A stretch of DNA of 63,724 nucleotides from UBA7378 sp049611805 (lineage in GTDB: Bacteria > Pseudomonadota > Alphaproteobacteria > RS24), in NCBI GenBank assembly GCA_049611805.1, contig JBMZAX010000013.1, forward strand, positions 1-63,724, written 5' to 3'. The notes below the pieces were generated by a model. The model saw only the letters and a list, made by a program, of their open reading frames with translations, was not told where the DNA came from and searched no databases. The position numbers were made by a program, and so were the translations under genes. Numbering within the stretch: the first letter of the stretch is position 1; each line of letters starts with the position of its first letter. Shown here piece by piece: positions 19,114 to 27,717 of the stretch.

Positions 19114-20247
19114 TTATCCTTCGGGCGGCTCGAAAATTTCGGCAAGCGGTAACGTGCCCTGTGCGTGATAAATCGTGCGGCTGGGAAACGCGAACCCCGT
19201 GCCCGCGCCTTCGACAATCTCCTTGATTGCGAAAGCGAGGTCTTGTTTCTGCGTCAGCCATTCCTGCCAGTCGGTGGTTACGGTGAAGCAATAGACCATG
19301 ATGTCGATGGAGCTGTCATTGAACCCGTCGACAAAAATCAGGCACGGCACACGGTCATCGCTGATGAAATTCGCATTGTCGTCCAGCCAGCTTTTAATTT
19401 GCCCGCAAATGTCGCGCAATTGGGCTGAACTCGTTTGATACTCCACCCCGATTTGCCAGAAAATGCGGCGGTAATTCATCTCGGAAAAATTAATCAGCGC
19501 ATAATCGGCAAAGAAATTATTCGGCACGACCACCGGCACCTGATCGAAACGCCGAATGCGCGTTGAGCGGAAACCGATATCTTCCACCGTGCCCTCGACA
19601 ATGCTTTCCACCCGCACCCAGTCGCCGATTTTGAACCGGCGCTCGACCAATATGGAAACACCCCCCAGCAGATTTTTGAACAAATCCTGCGCGCCCAGCG
19701 CCACGGCCACACCAAACAGCCCGAAACCGGCAATGATCGGCCCGATCTGAATGCCCCAGATTTGCAAGACCGTGGCCGCGCCGGTGAGGATGATGCCCCA
19801 GCGCGCAATCGTCATCAGCCAGCGCACAATTTCCTTCGACAGCAATTCCTCGATGCGCCGCAGGCCGAAGAAAACCGGCGGCAGGGCGGAATAGAGCGTG
19901 GAAAAAATACCGACGGCCAGCAGGCTGCGTAAGATTTTATCGGCGATTTCCGCCGGCAGGCCGGTCAGCCCCAGCGTGCGTTCGGCAAAAAACGCACCCA
20001 TGACCAGAAACAGCAATTTGAGCGGTTCTTCAATCGCATCGCGCAAAAGGTCATCAAACTCGGTTTCGGTGCGTTCGGTAATGCGCTCAAGGCGGCGCAG
20101 CACAAATCGGGTGAACAGCCCACGCAAAGCCGCAAACAACAGAAAAACGCCGAGCGCCAGCATCAACCGCGTGACGCTGATATCCAGCACCCCGTCGCGC
20201 CAGACCTGCGCCAGCATGGAATAAAAACCCTGAACCGTTTCCGTCAT
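19114..20247 (-). CDS. Mechanosensitive channel, MscS family
   Basis: 377-residue inner-membrane protein with an N-terminal helix pair and the MscS core. The pore-lining helix and beta domain are visible as FGVAVALGAQDLFKNLLGG, VERRFKIGDWVRVESIVEGT and RRFDQVPVVVPNN. It is expected to gate on membrane tension and release solutes on hypo-osmotic shock. The ATG at 20247 overlaps the DUF1491 stop by 4 bp and is preceded by AAGGAAA. The C-terminal domain ends in a short tail without additional domains. Confidence 0.93.
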   Translation of the reverse strand: MTETVQGFYSMLAQVWRDGVLDISVTRLMLALGVFLLFAALRGLFTRFVLRRLERITERTETEFDDLLRDAIEEPLKLLFLVMGAFFAERTLGLTGLPAEIADKILRSLLAVGIFSTLYSALPPVFFGLRRIEELLSKEIVRWLMTIARWGIILTGAATVLQIWGIQIGPIIAGFGLFGVAVALGAQDLFKNLLGGVSILVERRFKIGDWVRVESIVEGTVEDIGFRSTRIRRFDQVPVVVPNNFFADYALINFSEMNYRRIFWQIGVEYQTSSAQLRDICGQIKSWLDDNANFISDDRVPCLIFVDGFNDSSIDIMVYCFTVTTDWQEWLTQKQDLAFAIKEIVEGAGTGFAFPSRTIYHAQGTLPLAEIFEPPEG

Positions 20248-20585
20248 GATTGCCAGTTTCCTTCGACCGCTTCTTCGAGGAAGTGACGCCCCTGTTTGTC
20301 TTCGATTTCGACAACCCACATATCGGGGTCGCGCGCAACTTCACGGACTAACATATCCTCTATCTCATCATCCGGTGTCAAATGCGAGGCCAGCACCCGC
20401 CAGCGGCGTTCACCGTTCATATCCGTAAACGCCACCAACAGACCCGACCGCCCGTCCAGCCGATTGACCCGCACATAAATGCCGCCGGCATCGGTGTCGC
20501 CCCGGCGCGCAATAACGCCAACACATTCCGCGTTCACCCGACGCACCAGCGCCTGCACATAAATTTCCGCTTTGATGCGCCACAT
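20244..20585 (-). CDS. DUF1491 family protein
   Basis: 113 residues. The sequence matches DUF1491 in its opening (KAEIYVQALVRRVNAECV), a middle RRGDTDAGGIYVRVNRLDG and the end DPDMWVVEIEDKQGRHFL. The family is confined mainly to alphaproteobacteria and has no known function. Its stop overlaps the start of the mechanosensitive channel gene by 4 bp, so the two are translationally coupled. Confidence 0.88.
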   Translation of the reverse strand: MWRIKAEIYVQALVRRVNAECVGVIARRGDTDAGGIYVRVNRLDGRSGLLVAFTDMNGERRWRVLASHLTPDDEIEDMLVREVARDPDMWVVEIEDKQGRHFLEEAVEGNWQS

Positions 20586-20744
20586 GGCTTCGGCTTACCA
20601 TGAAGCGGCAAGTCTCGCCAAGCCCGCCTCCTTCGCGTTTGGTGCCGGAAAACCGGGCGCGGCAAAATATATCATGCGCGCGCCTTGCGGCGCGGCGCGT
20701 GGCGGCCTAATTTGTCCGCGAAAAGAAATCTATGAGGAACTGGC

Positions 20745-21152
20745 ATGTCGCTGGAAACTTTGCGGGCCGATTTCGACCTCTTCGACGACTGGGAAGACCG
20801 GTACAAATATATTATCGAGCTTGGCAATGCGCTGGAACCGCTGAGCGCGGCGGAGCATTGCGAGGGCAACAAAGTTCTCGGATGCGTCAGTCAGGTTTGG
20901 CTCGTCACCGAAAAACAGACCGACAAGCTGCACTTTCGCGGCGACAGCGACGCCCATATTGTGCGCGGCCTGATCGCCATATTGCTGGACCTTTATTCCG
21001 ACCGCCCGCCCGCCGACATTCTTGCCTTTGACGCGCGCGCGGCCTTTGAGCAATTGGGGCTGGGCGAACATTTGACGCCGCAACGCTCAAACGGGTTTTA
21101 CGCCATGGTTCAGCGCATCCGAAACGATGCCACGGCTTCGCTCGACGTCTGA
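20745..21152 (+). CDS. sufE: SufE cysteine desulfuration protein
   Basis: 135 residues. SufE accepts persulfide from SufS-type cysteine desulfurases and passes it to the iron-sulfur scaffold. The acceptor is Cys47 in the conserved GNKVLGCVSQVW; the opening DLFDDWEDRYKYIIELG and the middle RGLIAILLDLYSDRP are family features. GAGGA precedes the ATG. The last 43 bp are antisense to the end of the DUF6456 gene on the other strand. No other suf genes are in the window. Confidence 0.95.
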   Translation: MSLETLRADFDLFDDWEDRYKYIIELGNALEPLSAAEHCEGNKVLGCVSQVWLVTEKQTDKLHFRGDSDAHIVRGLIAILLDLYSDRPPADILAFDARAAFEQLGLGEHLTPQRSNGFYAMVQRIRNDATASLDV

Positions 21153-21910
21153 AGGTCATAAAAAACCGCCAGCCGCGACAGGCCCAGCTTCAACACCAGC
21201 CGACCCGAACGGCGCGGCAGGCTGAAAACGGTTTCATGGTCTTCCAGCCCGCGCAATTCGCAACACATATCCAGCACAAAATCCGACAGGCCGGGTCCGA
21301 CATATTCCAACGCCGCGCGCACCCGCCGCCGCGCATCGATGTAATGGTGGTCGGTTTCGCTGTATCCGCCGCCATCGACATAATCGGGGCGCGACCAGTC
21401 CATGCCCGTACGCGCCGGGCCCTGGGCTTTGAAAACATCTGCCTGCAATTGCATACCGGCGGCAAATTCGGCGTCGGTTATGCCGAACCGCGACCCGTTC
21501 GGGCGCAGGCGTGCCCATTCAAGTGCCGTTTGCCCGACATTGCGTTGCACGCCAATGCCCTCATCGGTTTGAAACGTTTTTCTGATTTGGTGCTGGGCCT
21601 GAAAATTTTCCGCAGCGTTCGGCCCGCGCTCCAAATGGCGCCGCACCCAGGCGCGCCCCGTTGCGTTTAAAACCAGACCATTATCGGTTTTTTCCATCAA
21701 ATCCGAAGCCATCCAGCGGCTGACCGTATCGCGGGCCACATCGGCGTCAACTATGGGCCGGTTGCGCCGGAAAAGCCGGAAACTGTCGCCGGAAGCGGTC
21801 GGGCGCAGATAGGTTTCCGATTTCAAAAGACGCTTGCCGACCCGCCGCAGCGTCTGAACATCACCGGGCGTCAAGGCCGGTTCCATTTTGGCCCTGCGCA
21901 TAGCCGCCAT
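21110..21910 (-). CDS. DUF6456 domain protein (predicted DNA-associated)
   Basis: 266 residues. The C-terminal half fits DUF6456: ALEWARLRPNGSRFGITDAE, ADVFKAQGPARTGMDWSRPD, then YIDARRRVRAALEYVGPGLS and FVLDMCCELRGLEDHE followed by a region that in the family resembles a recombinase/HTH-like helical bundle. The N-terminal part (about 10-100) looks like a small helical domain with a possible winged-helix element (VSRWMASDLMEKTDNGLVLN). Function is unknown. The start at 21910 lies inside the upstream gene; an ATG at 21886 with AGGG upstream is an alternative. The 3' end overlaps sufE antisense. Confidence 0.8.
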   Translation of the reverse strand: MAAMRRAKMEPALTPGDVQTLRRVGKRLLKSETYLRPTASGDSFRLFRRNRPIVDADVARDTVSRWMASDLMEKTDNGLVLNATGRAWVRRHLERGPNAAENFQAQHQIRKTFQTDEGIGVQRNVGQTALEWARLRPNGSRFGITDAEFAAGMQLQADVFKAQGPARTGMDWSRPDYVDGGGYSETDHHYIDARRRVRAALEYVGPGLSDFVLDMCCELRGLEDHETVFSLPRRSGRLVLKLGLSRLAVFYDLQTSSEAVASFRMR

Positions 21911-22301
21911 GCATGTGGATATCCATTTCGTTCAATGCCAGTTCGGAGAAAAACAGCAATTTGTCGGCATCGGGGTCATCGCGCGAATCTTCAATACGCC
22001 GACACTCATTGGCGACGCTTGTGCGGTCGCGCAGGGTAAATTTGCCAAGCTGGGTGAAATTAATGCCGAACACGACATGGCTCAGATAATGCAGGGTCTG
22101 GCGGGCAAGCGATAATTGTTGCCGCCCTCGGCTGGCGCTCAGAATATGCGCCTCGCGCGTCAGAAAAACACAATTCACAAAGCTGGTGACCAGACGCAGG
22201 CGACTTCGCGTCAAAAACAGCGACCAATCTTCAGGGTCGGCGGGCAAATGCGACAGGGTGTTTTTGCGGCTTTTAATCGGTTTTATCGGCATGACACTCA
22301 C
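21861..22301 (-). CDS. Helix-turn-helix protein resembling DnaA domain IV
   Basis: 146 residues. The central part (about 65-115) reads LARQTLHYLSHVVFGINFTQ, LGKFTLRDRTSVANECRRIE and DSRDDP, which parallels the DnaA-box-binding domain IV of DnaA (the DRTTVxHA signature is here DRTSVANE). There is no AAA+ ATPase domain. The N-terminal 60 residues are Arg-rich and unassigned. It is paired with the DUF6456 gene, an arrangement I recall from other alphaproteobacteria. A role as a DNA-box-binding regulator is inference from the fold. Confidence 0.75.
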   Translation of the reverse strand: MSVMPIKPIKSRKNTLSHLPADPEDWSLFLTRSRLRLVTSFVNCVFLTREAHILSASRGRQQLSLARQTLHYLSHVVFGINFTQLGKFTLRDRTSVANECRRIEDSRDDPDADKLLFFSELALNEMDIHMHGGYAQGQNGTGLDAR

Positions 22302-22523
22302 CTCTTATTGTTTGTTATTTTTTTGATTGCTGATTATCACAGTGAAAAACATGAACGGGGAGATTCATTAAATTCCTTATTGTTTTCATACAGTTGTAAA
22401 TTAACGAAACAGTAAGCACAAACCATTATTCCTATTTTATGTGTACTTTTCAGGTTCAAAGAAGTTAACATATGGCGCTTCAAAAATAGCGTTCCGTAAA
22501 AACAAAAAGAAAAAGGAAAACCA
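22302..22523. other. AT-rich divergent intergenic region
   Basis: 222 bp between two divergently transcribed DNA-binding protein genes, clearly poorer in G+C than the surrounding coding DNA. It contains T- and A-tracts and several TTAA/TTAAC words, including GTTAACATATG at about 22465-22475. No well-formed inverted operator, RNA gene or open reading frame with support was found. It presumably holds both promoters. Confidence 0.6.
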
Positions 22524-23000
22524 ATGGCTCGACGTCAAAACGATAAACTCTCCAAGCGTGCCGCTCAGGATGCATCGAATATATTTACCCTGCCCGAGCA
22601 GATTGACGGCCCCGTTGGGGGTCTGAATCGTGACGGGCTGGATTTCATCAATACCCTGTTATACGGATACCGCTTCGGCAATCAGGTGTTCAACACCGTC
22701 ACGCCGCATCACGAAGACTGGATCATGCTGTTTGTGGTTTTGGCGAATGACGCCGAGGGCCGTGCAACGGTCACCAAAAACATTGTTGAGATTACAGGCC
22801 GCGCCTATGGCACGGTGCGCGCATCGCTGCAGCGTTTTGAACAGCTCGGTTATATTGAGCCCAATCAACGCATCGGGCGGTCTGAGCTTTATGTGCCGAC
22901 ACCGGCCATGAAACGCGCCGTTAATGACTTTGCCAAAAAATTCTGGCCGCATATTCAAAAAGTCAGAAACCAGTCGGCCCGCGTCAAAGACCCTGCGTAA
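22524..23000 (+). CDS. Winged-helix transcriptional regulator, MarR-like
   Basis: 158 residues. Residues about 65-130 form a probable winged helix: EDWIMLFVVLANDAEGRATV, then KNIVEITGRAYGTVRASLQR (recognition helix) and FEQLGYIEPNQRIGRSELYV (wing). Flanks are basic and helical (N-terminal ARRQNDKLSKR; C-terminal KVRNQSARVK). The name and target are unknown; I do not recognise a specific subfamily. AAGGAAAACC precedes the ATG. It reads away from the DnaA-IV-like gene. Confidence 0.72.
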   Translation: MARRQNDKLSKRAAQDASNIFTLPEQIDGPVGGLNRDGLDFINTLLYGYRFGNQVFNTVTPHHEDWIMLFVVLANDAEGRATVTKNIVEITGRAYGTVRASLQRFEQLGYIEPNQRIGRSELYVPTPAMKRAVNDFAKKFWPHIQKVRNQSARVKDPA

Positions 23001-23003
23001 GGA

Positions 23004-23025
23004 TCCGGCATAGAGTTCCGGCATA
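23004..23025. repeat. Short direct repeat after a stop codon
   Basis: TCCGGCATA occurs at 23004-23012 and again at 23017-23025 (13-bp period), directly after the TAA of the winged-helix gene; the flanking TAAGGA/TAAGGA words extend the similarity. Confidence 0.6.
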
Positions 23026-23074
23026 AGGACACGACATAATGCCGATAGCCTTCTCCGGCACCAGACTGTATAGT

Positions 23075-23110
23075 CCGGTCACTTTATACGGGCCGGTCAT
23101 TTTATACGGG
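23075..23110. repeat. 18-bp tandem repeat upstream of the MFS gene
   Basis: Two adjacent 18-bp copies of CCGGTCAYTTTATACGGG (23075-23092 and 23093-23110) differing at one base. The second copy ends against the GGGGAAG ribosome binding site of the MFS gene. Each unit contains TTTATAC, so the repeat could duplicate a -10-like element or an operator. Confidence 0.8.
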
Positions 23111-23117
23111 GAAGTCA

Positions 23118-24350
23118 GTGTCGCAATCATCGGCAACCGAGAGGTTGATCAGTCCTTTCTACGCCTATCTTGGGGGTGTCGCCAGTTGGTTCGCCAATAT
23201 GGGTCTGCAATTCGTGATGATACCGACACTGGCGGTCATCTATCTCGAAACCTCGGCAACCAAACTGGCGCTGGTGCAAATCTGTCTGTCCGTGCCGCAA
23301 ATTCTTCTGTTGCTTTTCGCCGGCGCGCTGGCCGACCGCACAAACGGGCGCACGGTACTGGTGAACATTCATCTGATCGCCACCATCCCGCCGGTAATAT
23401 TGGGCTGGCTGGTTTGGAGTGGCGGTCTGGAATATTGGCACCTCATCATTTATGCGCTGTCGGCGGGGGTCATAGCGTCATTTTCCGCGCCGACACGCGA
23501 CGCCATGCTGATGCGCGTCACACGCACGGGCGTGCAAAGCGCCGTGATGATGGCGCTCATCACGCAATTTGTCGCCCAGCTCATCGGCTTTTCGCTGGCC
23601 GGGCTCGCCGCGCCGATTGCCGGGCCCTGGGCATTGCTGGCAATGCAGGTTGTCGTAATGGCTTTCGGGCTGGCCTGCGCGCTCGCCCTGCCCTCACTGC
23701 CCCCCACAGCACCCGCGCAAGAGCTTGATACGCCCGACCGCGGCTGGCGCACGGGCGTCGATGCCGTCATCCGGTCGCCGACACTTTATCCGGTCATTTT
23801 GTCGACCATCTCGGTCGGGATTTTTTTCATCGGCATATTCATGGTGGCTTTGCCGCTTATCGTGCGCAATGTGTTTGGCGGCGGGCAGATGGAAATCAGC
23901 ATTATGAATTTCTGCTTCTGGGGCGGCACAATCTGCACCTCGCTTTTGCTTTTGCGCAGTCGCCCGATTGAACGGCGGGGCCGCGCCATGGCCTTCGCGC
24001 AATTTGCCGGTTCGATATCGCTCATCCTGGTGGTTTTCGCGCCCAATTTCGCCACCCTTTGCGCGCTCATCACCTGCTGGGGGCTGGCCGCCGGTGTCAA
24101 TATGGCGATGGGGCGGACGGTCGTGCAAATCGAAGCGCCCGAACATGCGCGCGCGCGGGTTCTGGCGATTTACAATATGGGCTTTCTGGGTGCCGCCCCG
24201 ATCGGTGCCATGTTGACGGGGCTCGCCGCCGAATGGATTGGCCCGCAATCGGCGACCGGCCTGTTCGCCGGCATGATGCTGGTATTCACCATATGGTTTA
24301 TTACATTCACACCGGTTTTGCGTATTCGGCGTCACCCAAGCGAGGTTTAA
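23118..24350 (+). CDS. MFS transporter
   Basis: 410-residue inner-membrane transporter with about 12 hydrophobic helices. The loop between helices 2 and 3 carries GALADRTNGRTVLV, the MFS motif A form, and helix 4 contains SAGVIASFSAPTRDAMLMRV, a stretch common in the enterobactin-exporter/TetA-like DHA family. It begins with GTG, seven bases after GGGGAAG. The substrate is not predictable. The gene is convergent with the enoyl-CoA hydratase gene, 14 bp apart. Confidence 0.9.
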   Translation: MSQSSATERLISPFYAYLGGVASWFANMGLQFVMIPTLAVIYLETSATKLALVQICLSVPQILLLLFAGALADRTNGRTVLVNIHLIATIPPVILGWLVWSGGLEYWHLIIYALSAGVIASFSAPTRDAMLMRVTRTGVQSAVMMALITQFVAQLIGFSLAGLAAPIAGPWALLAMQVVVMAFGLACALALPSLPPTAPAQELDTPDRGWRTGVDAVIRSPTLYPVILSTISVGIFFIGIFMVALPLIVRNVFGGGQMEISIMNFCFWGGTICTSLLLLRSRPIERRGRAMAFAQFAGSISLILVVFAPNFATLCALITCWGLAAGVNMAMGRTVVQIEAPEHARARVLAIYNMGFLGAAPIGAMLTGLAAEWIGPQSATGLFAGMMLVFTIWFITFTPVLRIRRHPSEV

Positions 24351-24364
24351 ACCCGCCCGTCGCG

Positions 24365-25276
24365 TCAGTTAAAATCGGGCTCTTCCCACCAGGGATAAAA
24401 GCCCGGCATATCTGCGCTGGGACTGTCGTTAAACGCCGGCGGGCGCTTTTCAAGAAATGAATTTATCCCCTCTTTGGCATCGCTTTGGCGGCCCCGCCCG
24501 TAAACGGCGCGGCTGTCGACACGGTGGGCGGCCATCGGATGGTCGGCACCCAGCATGCGCCACAGCATTTGGCGTGTAAGGGATACCGAAACCGGCGCGC
24601 TCATCTGCGTCATATTTCGGGCAATCTCGCGCGCGCGGTCCAGCAATTCCTCTTGCGCCACCACCTCATTCACCAAACCGCTTTGCAGGGCTTCATCTGC
24701 GGGAAACACATCGCCCGCATAACACCATTGCAGGGCTTTCGAAATACCCACAATGCGCGGCAGAAACCAGCTTGAACACGCTTCGGGCACAATGCCGCGG
24801 CGCGCAAAAACAAAGCCAAAGCGCGCATTGTCCGAGGCGATACGCACATCCATCGGCAACAGCATGGTCGCGCCGACACCGACCGCGGCGCCGTTAATGG
24901 CCCCGATAACCGGCTTGATGGAATTGAAAATACGCAAAGTCAGCCGACCGCCGCTGTCGCGCACGGCCTCGCTGTTCCAGTCGATCGAGCCGTCTTCATT
25001 CACCGCCGAGCGTTTGGCGGCTTCGTCCTGCCGCTTGGCATAATTGAAAGTCTTGTCGCCTTCGGACAGGTCTGCGCCGGCGCAAAATGCCCGCTCGCCC
25101 GCACCCGTCACGATAATCGCGCGCACCGTATCATCGGCGTCGGCCTTGTCAAAAGCGTCGACCATCTCATGCATCATGCGCGCGTTGAACGCGTTCATCA
25201 CATCAGGCCGTGACAGGGTAATGATCAGCAGACCATCCTCTTCTTTTTGTGTTTCGATCGTTTGATAATCGGTCAT
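24365..25276 (-). CDS. Enoyl-CoA hydratase/isomerase family protein
   Basis: 303-residue crotonase-fold enzyme. The oxyanion-hole segments are AFCAGADLSEGDKTF and INGAAVGVGATMLLPMDVRI; a catalytic-type Glu is in RRGIVPEACSSWFLPR. There is a longer than usual insertion after the CAGADL segment (about residues 80-115). It hydrates or isomerises an unsaturated acyl-CoA. The ATG at 25276 is preceded by GGGAG; an upstream TTG is less likely. It is divergent from an acyl-CoA synthetase gene, which points to a shared acyl-CoA pathway. Confidence 0.92.
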   Translation of the reverse strand: MTDYQTIETQKEEDGLLIITLSRPDVMNAFNARMMHEMVDAFDKADADDTVRAIIVTGAGERAFCAGADLSEGDKTFNYAKRQDEAAKRSAVNEDGSIDWNSEAVRDSGGRLTLRIFNSIKPVIGAINGAAVGVGATMLLPMDVRIASDNARFGFVFARRGIVPEACSSWFLPRIVGISKALQWCYAGDVFPADEALQSGLVNEVVAQEELLDRAREIARNMTQMSAPVSVSLTRQMLWRMLGADHPMAAHRVDSRAVYGRGRQSDAKEGINSFLEKRPPAFNDSPSADMPGFYPWWEEPDFN

Positions 25277-25372
25277 CGCCGTCTCCCTCAATCTGCTTGG
25301 ACTTGCTCAAAATTTCCATATCTCTATAGTTTCTTCAAGCTGAGATTTTCAACGTTGGGGAGACCGTTTCTC

Positions 25373-26932
25373 ATGCATCCTTATATTCATGCCGCAAATA
25401 ATCCGGAAAAACCCGCCTATATCATGGCCGGCTCGGAAGAAGTTGTGACCTATAAACAGCTCAATGAGCGTTCCAACCAAATTGCCAATCTGCTGCGCGC
25501 GCGAGGCCTGAAACAGGGCGACGGCGTCGCCGTCTATATGGAAAACAACGCGCATTATTTCGAGATATGCTGGGCCGCCCAGCGCGCCGGGCTCTATTAC
25601 ACCTGCATCTCCTATCGGCTGACGGCACCGGAAGTCGACTATATTGTGCGCGACTGCCAAGCGCGGGCGTTTTTCACCTCCGATACCGTCAAGGATGTTG
25701 CCGCCGAACTGGTGCCGATATTGCCGGAACTGGAGGCCATGATAATGGTGAACGCCACCACTGACGGCTATGAGGATTATCTGTCCTTGCGCGATGCCCA
25801 GCCGACCACGCCGATTGCCGATGAAACCCGCGGCCTCGACATGCTCTATTCATCCGGCACAACGGGCCGGCCGAAAGGCATTCGCCGCCCATTGCCGGGC
25901 GATGCCATTGACGCCACCGACGCATTGCTCAGCCTGGTCAGCCTTGTCTATCAATTTGACGAAAACACCAGCTATCTGTCGCCCGCGCCGCTCTATCATG
26001 CCGCGCCCTTGCGCTACAATATGGCTGTTCAGCAATTGGGCGGCACCTGCATCGTTATGGAAAACTTTGATCCCGAAGCCGCCTTGGCCATGATTGAAAA
26101 GCATAAAATCTCGCACAGCCAATGGGTGCCAACCATGTTTGTGCGCATGCTGAAACTGCCCGAAGACGTGCGTACAAAATACGATCTGTCGTCGCTGACG
26201 ACGGCCATTCACGCCGCCGCACCGTGTCCGATACCGATCAAGCACCAGATGATCGAATGGTGGGGACCGGTGATTTATGAATATTACGCCGGCAGTGAAG
26301 GCAATGGCTTCACCGCGATCAATTCGGAAGAATGGCTGGCCCATGAAGGCTCTGTCGGGCGTGCGCTGTTGGGCACAATCCGTATTTGCGACGATGAAGG
26401 CAAAGAATTGCCTGTCGGCGAAGCGGGCACGATTTTCTTTGAGGCCGCCGACCCGGATGCGCCGAGCTTTGAATATTACAATGACCCGCAAAAGACCGCC
26501 GAGAGCCGGCATCCGGTTCATGCGCAATGGTCGACCTTGGGTGATGTGGGCCGTGTCGATGACGAAGGCTTTCTGTATCTCACCGACCGCAAGGCTTTCA
26601 TGATTATTTCCGGCGGTGTGAACATTTACCCGCAAGAGGCCGAGAACGCGCTGGTCACGCATCCGAAAGTGGCAGATGTCGCCGTGATTGGCGTGCCCAA
26701 TGAAGATTTCGGCGAAGAGGTCAAAGCCGTTGTGCAGCCGGTAAATTGGAACGAAGCCGGCCCGGAGCTTGAAGCCGAGCTTATCGAATTTTGCCGCGAC
26801 CAGCTGGCGGCCATCAAATGCCCGCGTTCGGTGGATTTCGACAAGGAATTGCCCCGCCACCCGACCGGAAAATTATACAAGCGTCTCGTGCGCGACAGGT
26901 ATTGGGGGAAGAGTGACTCAAAAATCGTCTGA
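25373..26932 (+). CDS. Acyl-CoA synthetase (AMP-forming)
   Basis: 519 residues of the ANL superfamily, activating a carboxylic acid through an acyl-adenylate. Visible motifs: P-loop YSSGTTGRPKGIRR, the AMP-binding YEYYAGSEGNG, the hinge region YLTDRKAFMIISGGVNIYPQ, and the C-terminal catalytic Lys in RHPTGKLYKR. The acid is probably medium or long chain but cannot be fixed. I chose the ATG at 25373 after GGGGAG. The 3' end overlaps the ChaC gene by 20 bp. Confidence 0.93.
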   Translation: MHPYIHAANNPEKPAYIMAGSEEVVTYKQLNERSNQIANLLRARGLKQGDGVAVYMENNAHYFEICWAAQRAGLYYTCISYRLTAPEVDYIVRDCQARAFFTSDTVKDVAAELVPILPELEAMIMVNATTDGYEDYLSLRDAQPTTPIADETRGLDMLYSSGTTGRPKGIRRPLPGDAIDATDALLSLVSLVYQFDENTSYLSPAPLYHAAPLRYNMAVQQLGGTCIVMENFDPEAALAMIEKHKISHSQWVPTMFVRMLKLPEDVRTKYDLSSLTTAIHAAAPCPIPIKHQMIEWWGPVIYEYYAGSEGNGFTAINSEEWLAHEGSVGRALLGTIRICDDEGKELPVGEAGTIFFEAADPDAPSFEYYNDPQKTAESRHPVHAQWSTLGDVGRVDDEGFLYLTDRKAFMIISGGVNIYPQEAENALVTHPKVADVAVIGVPNEDFGEEVKAVVQPVNWNEAGPELEAELIEFCRDQLAAIKCPRSVDFDKELPRHPTGKLYKRLVRDRYWGKSDSKIV

Positions 26933-27665
26933 CCCAAAGACGACCGAAGCACTGGCGCGCGCACGCGGCGTTGCCCTGCCCGAAGACGGACAGCTGACAC
27001 GCGACATGTTTTCGGACGAATTTGTCGACTTCATGCGCGAGGTGTCGCTGGCCCAAGATGCGGGGTTCGAGTTTCGCAGCGACGAAGCGCGTGAAGCCGA
27101 CCGGATTGCGCTTTTGCAAGACCATCCCGACGGCGAGGATTTATGGTTTTTCGGCTATGGCTCGCTGATATGGAACCCGGCCGTGCTGATTGAGGAAACG
27201 CGCGCCGCCACGCTGGAGGGCTATCATCGGGCATTTTGCCTGAGCCTTGTCATCGGGCGCGGCACCCCGCAAACGCCGGGCTATATGCTGGCACTCGAAG
27301 AAGGCGGCACATGCCGCGGCGTCATTCATCGCATTCAGGCCGATAAAATTGGCAGCGAGACATGCATTTTATGGCGCCGCGAAATGCTCGGCACCGGCTA
27401 TCGCAGCCTCTGGACGCAGGTTGAAACCCCGCAAGGCCCCCAGCGCGCGCTCACCTTCATTGTCAATCGCGACAGCCCGCGCTATGTCGGCCAGCCGGAT
27501 GACGCCACACTGATTGCGGGCATTGCCCGCGCGCACGGGCCCATCGGGAAAAATGCCGATTATGTGTTCAGCCTGTGCGAGCATTTGGCGGCCCATGGCA
27601 TGCCCGACACGCAGCTCGAAACATTGGCGGCGCGGGTGCGCGAATATATGGACAAGATGTCTTGA
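26913..27665 (+). CDS. Gamma-glutamylcyclotransferase, ChaC-like
   Basis: 250 residues. ChaC enzymes cleave glutathione to 5-oxoproline and Cys-Gly in the cytoplasm. The fold signature FFGYGSLIWNPA begins at about residue 79, followed by YHRAFCLSLVIGRGTPQTPG and MLALEEGGTCRGVIHRI; GKNADYVFSLCEHLAAHGM matches the C-terminal helix. The first 75 residues are a polar helical extension, longer than in E. coli ChaC. It starts with GTG just after GGGGGAAGA, inside the end of the acyl-CoA synthetase gene. Confidence 0.9.
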   Translation: MTQKSSDPKTTEALARARGVALPEDGQLTRDMFSDEFVDFMREVSLAQDAGFEFRSDEAREADRIALLQDHPDGEDLWFFGYGSLIWNPAVLIEETRAATLEGYHRAFCLSLVIGRGTPQTPGYMLALEEGGTCRGVIHRIQADKIGSETCILWRREMLGTGYRSLWTQVETPQGPQRALTFIVNRDSPRYVGQPDDATLIAGIARAHGPIGKNADYVFSLCEHLAAHGMPDTQLETLAARVREYMDKMS

Positions 27666-27717
27666 CGCAACGCGGCCATGCCGTCACATTTGGCTAAATC
27701 AAACGAGGAGTTTCGAC

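Noticed and set aside
22302..22523. CtrA binding site (TTAA-N7-TTAA).
   Set aside because: Only near matches such as TTAACGAAACAGTAA; no complete site.
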